This document shows positions 59,472 through 64,000 of a DNA stretch of 64,000 bases, one piece after another. Both the position numbers and the translations under genes were made by a program. Origin of the DNA: Chloroflexota bacterium (GTDB lineage: Bacteria; Chloroflexota; Anaerolineae; Anaerolineales; Villigracilaceae); assembly GCA_019873655.1 (NCBI GenBank), contig JAIOAU010000003.1, positions 62,001-126,000 on the forward strand, written 5' to 3'. Numbering within the stretch: position 1 is the first letter of the stretch; each line of letters opens with the position of its first letter. The notes beneath the pieces were generated by a model, which saw only the letters and a list, made by a program, of their open reading frames with translations, made no database searches and was not told the origin of the DNA.

Positions 59472-59500
59472 ATGATACAACCTAAATTCAGATATGTCAA
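59472..59500 (-). promoter_or_regulatory. Promoter of the cold-shock gene
   Basis: On the minus strand TTGACA (59495-59500) and TATCAT (59472-59477) are 17 bases apart, matching all six and five of six consensus positions. The resulting leader is long and structured. Confidence 0.85.
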
Positions 59501-59516
59501 GTAGGAATTTTGACCT

Positions 59517-61802
59517 CTATAACTTCAGCCGCGCCCCCTCCGAGATGCGCACCGTCTCACTCTCGCCCTGACGGCGCAGCGGAAGGACGACGTGGAACTG
59601 GCTGCCCGGGCAGGTCACCTCGTCGTACCCCGGCGACTCGACCCAGATGCGTCCGCCGTGCGCCTCGACGATGCCGCGCGAGAGCGCCAGACCCAATCCT
59701 GCGCCCGAACCCTTGAACTTGGTCTTGCCCGTCGAGTGCTTGTTCAAGTCTTCTTCGGGCTGGTAGAACTTGGTAAAGATGAGATCGTGGTATTCGGGCG
59801 CGACGCCCACGCCGGTATCGGCCACCACAATCTCGACTCCGCCCTCCGGCAGGTCGCGCTGGTTGGGGGGCAGCGCCCGCCCCAGGATGGTGATCTTGCC
59901 GCCGTTGGGGGTAAATTTGATGGCGTTGCTCAACAGGTGCTGGAAGACCTTGCGCAGAGTCTTCGGGTCCGCTTTGATGGCCGGCAGGGCGGGCAGGTCG
60001 AGGGTCAGGGTTTGATCGCGCTCCTTAATCGCCGCCGCCATGCTGGCGCTGACCGAGCGAATCAACTCGGGCACATCCACCGCCTGCCAGGAAAGTTCCA
60101 GCGTTCGGGCGTCAATCTGGGCAATATCGAACATCGAATCCATAATTTCGTGCAGGCGCAACGTTCCCTTGTGGATGCCCTCGATGGTCTGGTAATGATA
60201 GGGATTCTGCTTGATGGTGGGGTCTTCGAGGAGCATTTCAGTGTAACCGCGCAGCACGGTCAGCGGGGTGCGCAATTCGTGCGAGGCGATGCTGATGAAG
60301 TCCGATTTGGTCTGGTCGAGGCGTTCCAGGTTGCGGTTGGCGCGGTCGAGGGCCTGATAGGCCTGGCGAATTTCCTGGTTCAAGCGAATCAGATTCTCGA
60401 CCAGGCGGGCGTTCTCGAGGGCGACGGCGGTCTGATTGGCCAGGGTGGTCAGGACGTTCAGGTCGTCGTCCGTGTAGCGGTTGCCCGACGATTTCGCCCC
60501 CAGCGCCAGCATGCCAATCCATTCCTTCTTGGCATAGATCGGGACGTAAACTTCGGTATCCAGGCTGCTCAGCCACTCGCGCTCGGAGGCCGGCCCCTGG
60601 CGGAATTCGGGGAGCATATCCACGTCATACTGGAGCAGAGGACGATGTCCCTCGGCGAAGAAGCGGGCAAAGGGTCCGGCCGCGCTCAGCACGCCGACCC
60701 GCATCGGCCGTTCGCCCGCCCCGCGCACCGCCCGCAGACGGTACGTCACCCGCCCGTGCAAATCGGTGTCCTTGTCCACCAGGAACAGAAAACCGCGCCG
60801 GATGTCCATCGCCTCGATGATCAGCCCAACCGCCACCGTCGCCAGGCGCTCGACGTCCAGAATGTTGCTGATGGAGATGCTGTAATCCCGCAGTGTCTGG
60901 CTGGGGTTGTAACTCTCGACCGGCAGGAGACGATAGACCAGGCGGCGCAGCATGCCAAACAGCGCCAGGCAAACCACGACCAAAACGCTGACAACCACAA
61001 AACCGCCCAGGAAGGGGTCATAATCGGGCAGCAGCGCCGGAAGAGAACCGAGCAAGACGTACCCGGCCCCATAGGCCCCGGCCAGCAGCGCGATGCCCAG
61101 CAAGACGCTCGCCGTCTCGCGGAAGATGCGATGGGCGTCGGGCAGACGGTGTTTGACCAGCATGTACGTCATCACCCAGACGGCCAACAGACGCAGGACC
61201 CCGCCCCAGGCGTTTCGCCCGCTCAGAATGAGCACATCATTCGCGCTCAGCAACAAAAAGACCGGCAGCCAGTAACTGAGACGGTTGCGGTGCAGGGGCT
61301 GACGGGTGCGGCGAAAGGCGGCGCGCGTGGTCAGGATAGCGGCGGCCAAGAACATCGTCCAGCCGAGCAGGAGGATGAAAAAACTCAGTCGGGCGCTTGA
61401 CGTTTGGTAAGGGGTATCCGGCCAGAAAACTTCGGGCAAGGGAAGAGCGCGGGCGGAGAACAACGCCACCCCCACAAACAGCGCCGCTCCCAGCCCCAAC
61501 CAGACGCTCCGACCGGGCAAGCGCAAAAACGCCCGGTTGACCAGGACCAGCAAGACGGCCAGCAAGAGCACGCCGTAAGTTTGAAAACGCCAGACGATTT
61601 CCTCCGTCAGCGGCAAGAGATCCAGCCGCCAGAGCGCTTCGAATCCCCCCAGCAGCACCGCCGCCAGCGCGTAGAGGCCCAGCAGCGAGGCGGCCTCCTC
61701 CTGACCGGCGCGCTGACGCAACACCTGGAAAGCCAGCGTCAGATAGACGAGACTCTCGACGGCCAGCAGAGCAACGAAAAGTAAATCGGCGCTGACGATC
61801 AT
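59517..61802 (-). CDS. Membrane sensor histidine kinase with GAF domain
   Basis: A 761-residue kinase. The N-terminal 290 residues hold about nine hydrophobic helices, consistent with a 7TM-type sensor region. A GAF-like domain (about 320-470) has VERLATVAVGLIIEAMDI and EVYVPIYAKKEWIGMLALG. A coiled helix leads to the His-box ISIASHELRTPLTVLRGYTEML, then LLSNAIKFTPNGGKI, DTGVGVAPEYHDLIF and GSGAGLGLALSRGIVEAHGG (ATPase boxes). No receiver domain or regulator gene adjoins. TATACT lies 17 bases before the start codon, so the leader is very short. Confidence 0.9.
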   Translation of the reverse strand: MIVSADLLFVALLAVESLVYLTLAFQVLRQRAGQEEAASLLGLYALAAVLLGGFEALWRLDLLPLTEEIVWRFQTYGVLLLAVLLVLVNRAFLRLPGRSVWLGLGAALFVGVALFSARALPLPEVFWPDTPYQTSSARLSFFILLLGWTMFLAAAILTTRAAFRRTRQPLHRNRLSYWLPVFLLLSANDVLILSGRNAWGGVLRLLAVWVMTYMLVKHRLPDAHRIFRETASVLLGIALLAGAYGAGYVLLGSLPALLPDYDPFLGGFVVVSVLVVVCLALFGMLRRLVYRLLPVESYNPSQTLRDYSISISNILDVERLATVAVGLIIEAMDIRRGFLFLVDKDTDLHGRVTYRLRAVRGAGERPMRVGVLSAAGPFARFFAEGHRPLLQYDVDMLPEFRQGPASEREWLSSLDTEVYVPIYAKKEWIGMLALGAKSSGNRYTDDDLNVLTTLANQTAVALENARLVENLIRLNQEIRQAYQALDRANRNLERLDQTKSDFISIASHELRTPLTVLRGYTEMLLEDPTIKQNPYHYQTIEGIHKGTLRLHEIMDSMFDIAQIDARTLELSWQAVDVPELIRSVSASMAAAIKERDQTLTLDLPALPAIKADPKTLRKVFQHLLSNAIKFTPNGGKITILGRALPPNQRDLPEGGVEIVVADTGVGVAPEYHDLIFTKFYQPEEDLNKHSTGKTKFKGSGAGLGLALSRGIVEAHGGRIWVESPGYDEVTCPGSQFHVVLPLRRQGESETVRISEGARLKL

Positions 61803-61923
61803 GGGACGCTATAAAGTATACTCGAAATTGGCTGTTTGATTGCCCTCAAGTAGGGTATGATTAAGCCAAAAGGCTGCGAAAAACGAGGCGCCGAGAAGTT
61901 CCCATTTTCTTGAATGAGGCCAA

Positions 61924-64000
61924 ATGAATCAATACGAATTCCATGTCTCGCGGCGGGCGCGCCAGAAATACCAGTTCGATGAGGGCCTCTTCGCCCTGAA
62001 CGGCAACGTCATCCTGGCCGACTTCGCCGCCGCCCGGCGTTTTGCCGAGGCGATGAGCCGCGTCCGCGGCCAGCCGGTCCCTGCCAGCGACATCAACGCC
62101 ATGGGGTTGATCGACGAAATCATGCACATCCTTATCCGCCAGTACGAGCGGCAAAATCCCGGCGTGATGCGCCGCGCCCTGGAAGCCCTGACCGGCCTGG
62201 ACGTCGAAACCGCCCTGCTGAAATTCACCGAGGAATTTCCTCCCCTGCCCGTCCAGCGCGGCGAGTTGACCCCGCGCGCCTACCTGGACGGGGAAACGGC
62301 CGGTACGCCCCATCGTCAGTCCACGCTGGAAGAGATGCTCCTGCTCCACCTGGCCAACACCAACCCGGCCTACACCCCCTACCAGGAACTCTTCGACGAC
62401 CACGAACTACGCCAGAAGACCACCTATCCGCTCATCCTGAGCCGGATGCAGGAATTCTTCCGCGCCGGACCCGCCTTCGGCCCCGGCGGCGAGACGCTGT
62501 TTGACGTCCTGGCCGCCCCCGCCCGGGTGGCCCCTCACTCCCTCACCGCCCAACTCGAATACTTGCTCCAACGCTGGAGCCCGCTCCTGGGCGAGCAGTT
62601 CGTTCTGCGCCTCCTGCGCGCCCTCGACCATCTCAAGGAAGACGTCATCCGCGGTGCCTTCGCCGGCGGCTTCGCCGGCCAGGCCCCCGTCCTGACCTTC
62701 GGCGGCTACGCCGAGTACGAACGCTTCAGCCCCGACCGCGACTGGATGCCGCGCTGCGTCCTGATCGCCAAAAACTCCTACGTCTGGCTCGAACAACTCT
62801 CACGCAAATACAAGTTCTGGGTCAAGACCCTCGACCTGATTCCCGACGAGGAACTCGACCTCCTGGCCGAACGCGGCTTCACCGGTCTGTGGCTGATCGG
62901 CCTGTGGGAACGCAGCCGCGCCAGTCAACGCATCAAACAACGCATGGGCGACCACGACGCCGTCGCCTCGGCCTATTCGCTCTACGCCTACGACATCGCC
63001 GCCGACCTGGGCGGCTGGGAGGCCCTCGCCAACCTGCGCGCCCGCGCCTGGCAGCGCGGCATCCGCCTTGCCGCCGACATGGTCCCCAACCACATGGGCA
63101 TCGACTCGCGCTGGGTGGCCGAACACCCCGATTGGTTCCTCTCCCTGCCCTACCCGCCCTACCCCAACTACACCTTCAACAGCGAAGACCTCTCCGACGA
63201 CCCCCGCATGGCGGTCATCATCGAGGACCATTACTACGACCGCACCGACGCCGCGGTGGTCTTCAAACGCGTCGACCGTTACACCGGAGAGGTGCGCTAC
63301 ATCTACCACGGCAACGACGGCACCTCCATGCCCTGGAACGACACCGCTCAACTGGATTACTCCAAAGCCGAAGTGCGCGAAGCCGTCATCCAGACCATCC
63401 TGCACGTGGCGCGCAACTTCCCCATCATCCGCTTCGACGCCGCGATGACCCTGGCCAAGAAACACATCCAGCGCCTGTGGTTCCCCCTGCCCGGACAGGG
63501 CGGCGCCATCCCCTCGCGCGCCGAGCACGGCATGACCCAGGCCGAGTTCGACGCCGCCATCCCCAACGAATTCTGGCGCGAGGTCGTAGACCGCGTCGCC
63601 GCCGAAGCGCCGGATACGCTCCTCCTGGCCGAAGCCTTCTGGCTGATGGAGGGCTACTTCGTCCGCACCCTGGGCATGCACCGCGTCTACAACTCGGCCT
63701 TCATGCACATGCTGCGCGACGAGGACAACGCCAAGTACCGCCAGGTGATGAAGAACGTCCTGGAATTCGACCCCCAAGTGCTCAAACGCTTCGTCAACTT
63801 CATGAACAACCCCGATGAGAAGACCGCCATCGAGCAATTCGGCGACGGCGACAAGTACTTCGGCGTCTGCATCCTCATGTCCACGCTGCCGGGCCTGCCG
63901 ATGTTCGGTCACGGCCAGATCGAAGGCTACCGCGAAAAATACGGCATGGAATTCCGCAAGCCTAAGTGGGACGAATGGCCGAACGAAGGCCTCATCAAAG
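61924..64000 (+). CDS. Alpha-amylase family (GH13) enzyme, partial
   Basis: At least 692 residues of a gene that runs off the window edge. An N-terminal extension of about 290 residues with no signal peptide precedes the TIM-barrel motifs: ADMVPNHMG (region I, Asp385), IIRFDAAMTLAKKH (region II, nucleophile Asp505) and LLAEAFW (region III, acid Glu570). The N-terminal part (YEFHVSRRARQKYQFDEGLFALNGNVI) is unlike common amylases but occurs in Chloroflexi-type large GH13 proteins. An alpha-glucan substrate and cytosolic location are likely. Only a weak GAGG lies before the ATG. Subfamily is not assignable. Confidence 0.88.
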   Translation, partial: MNQYEFHVSRRARQKYQFDEGLFALNGNVILADFAAARRFAEAMSRVRGQPVPASDINAMGLIDEIMHILIRQYERQNPGVMRRALEALTGLDVETALLKFTEEFPPLPVQRGELTPRAYLDGETAGTPHRQSTLEEMLLLHLANTNPAYTPYQELFDDHELRQKTTYPLILSRMQEFFRAGPAFGPGGETLFDVLAAPARVAPHSLTAQLEYLLQRWSPLLGEQFVLRLLRALDHLKEDVIRGAFAGGFAGQAPVLTFGGYAEYERFSPDRDWMPRCVLIAKNSYVWLEQLSRKYKFWVKTLDLIPDEELDLLAERGFTGLWLIGLWERSRASQRIKQRMGDHDAVASAYSLYAYDIAADLGGWEALANLRARAWQRGIRLAADMVPNHMGIDSRWVAEHPDWFLSLPYPPYPNYTFNSEDLSDDPRMAVIIEDHYYDRTDAAVVFKRVDRYTGEVRYIYHGNDGTSMPWNDTAQLDYSKAEVREAVIQTILHVARNFPIIRFDAAMTLAKKHIQRLWFPLPGQGGAIPSRAEHGMTQAEFDAAIPNEFWREVVDRVAAEAPDTLLLAEAFWLMEGYFVRTLGMHRVYNSAFMHMLRDEDNAKYRQVMKNVLEFDPQVLKRFVNFMNNPDEKTAIEQFGDGDKYFGVCILMSTLPGLPMFGHGQIEGYREKYGMEFRKPKWDEWPNEGLIK

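Overview
The window looks like a high-GC chromosome segment of a Chloroflexota bacterium, most likely class Anaerolineae. The evidence is the style of the proteins: lipoproteins whose lipobox is followed by ATEA-type or TPSPTP-type linkers, TPTP-rich spacers in membrane proteins, tandem RodZ-like genes in front of rimO, and carbohydrate and nucleoside ABC importers. No rRNA, tRNA, prophage, transposase or CRISPR array was recognised. Taxonomy is an inference from protein style only.

Layout. 1-1.7 kb: a type II restriction-modification pair, apparently transcribed leaderless, coupled to a third gene cut by the window edge. 1.8-3.3 kb: a fold-type-II PLP enzyme with its own promoter and operator. 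3.5-10 kb: a lipoprotein on the + strand, then minus-strand genes for a conserved protein, a lipoprotein, a PatB-like aminotransferase, a GtrB-like glycosyltransferase, an AI-2E family membrane protein and threonine synthase. 10.1-23.1 kb: a long minus-strand purine operon running 8-oxoguanine deaminase, adenine deaminase, HutC-type GntR regulator, two carbamoyltransferases, an S23-type four-helix-bundle protein, carbamate kinase and a BmpA-type nucleoside ABC importer. 23.3-28 kb: polysaccharide deacetylase, then a copper-handling operon (membrane protein, CopZ-like, DUF305, CopA). 28-33 kb: DegV, a triple-module lipoprotein, a small hydrolase, a truncated isopropylmalate/isocitrate dehydrogenase remnant and a TadG-like protein. 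33.2-37.3 kb: rplI, an HTH protein with a histone H1-like tail, RodZ-like, rimO. 37.3-44.3 kb: CPBP protease, TPR membrane protein, MurJ and a sugar ABC importer. 44.4-47.8 kb: a response regulator and hybrid histidine kinase. 47.9-53 kb: a histidine ammonia-lyase homologue with Cys where the MIO serine should be, and a large secreted beta-helix repeat protein. 53.3-64 kb: DUF2917, a MocR regulator with a three-part operator, YjbQ, GT87, DUF4342, Pmp3, a GNAT-like protein, a cold-shock protein, a sensor kinase and a GH13 amylase-like gene running off the edge.

How the parts fit. The purine operon reads as import of nucleosides, deamination of adenine and 8-oxoguanine, and recovery of carbamoyl groups as carbamoyl phosphate for ATP synthesis by carbamate kinase. 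A perfect 13-bp palindrome (GTTGTCTGACAAC) lies just after the -10 box both of this operon and of the PLP enzyme about 20 kb away, which suggests that the enzyme belongs to the same regulon.

The second main observation is a family of inverted elements built from 7-8 bp units. They lie directly against stop codons, on both sides of the four-helix-bundle gene, and in two places inside copA, where they are translated in frame.
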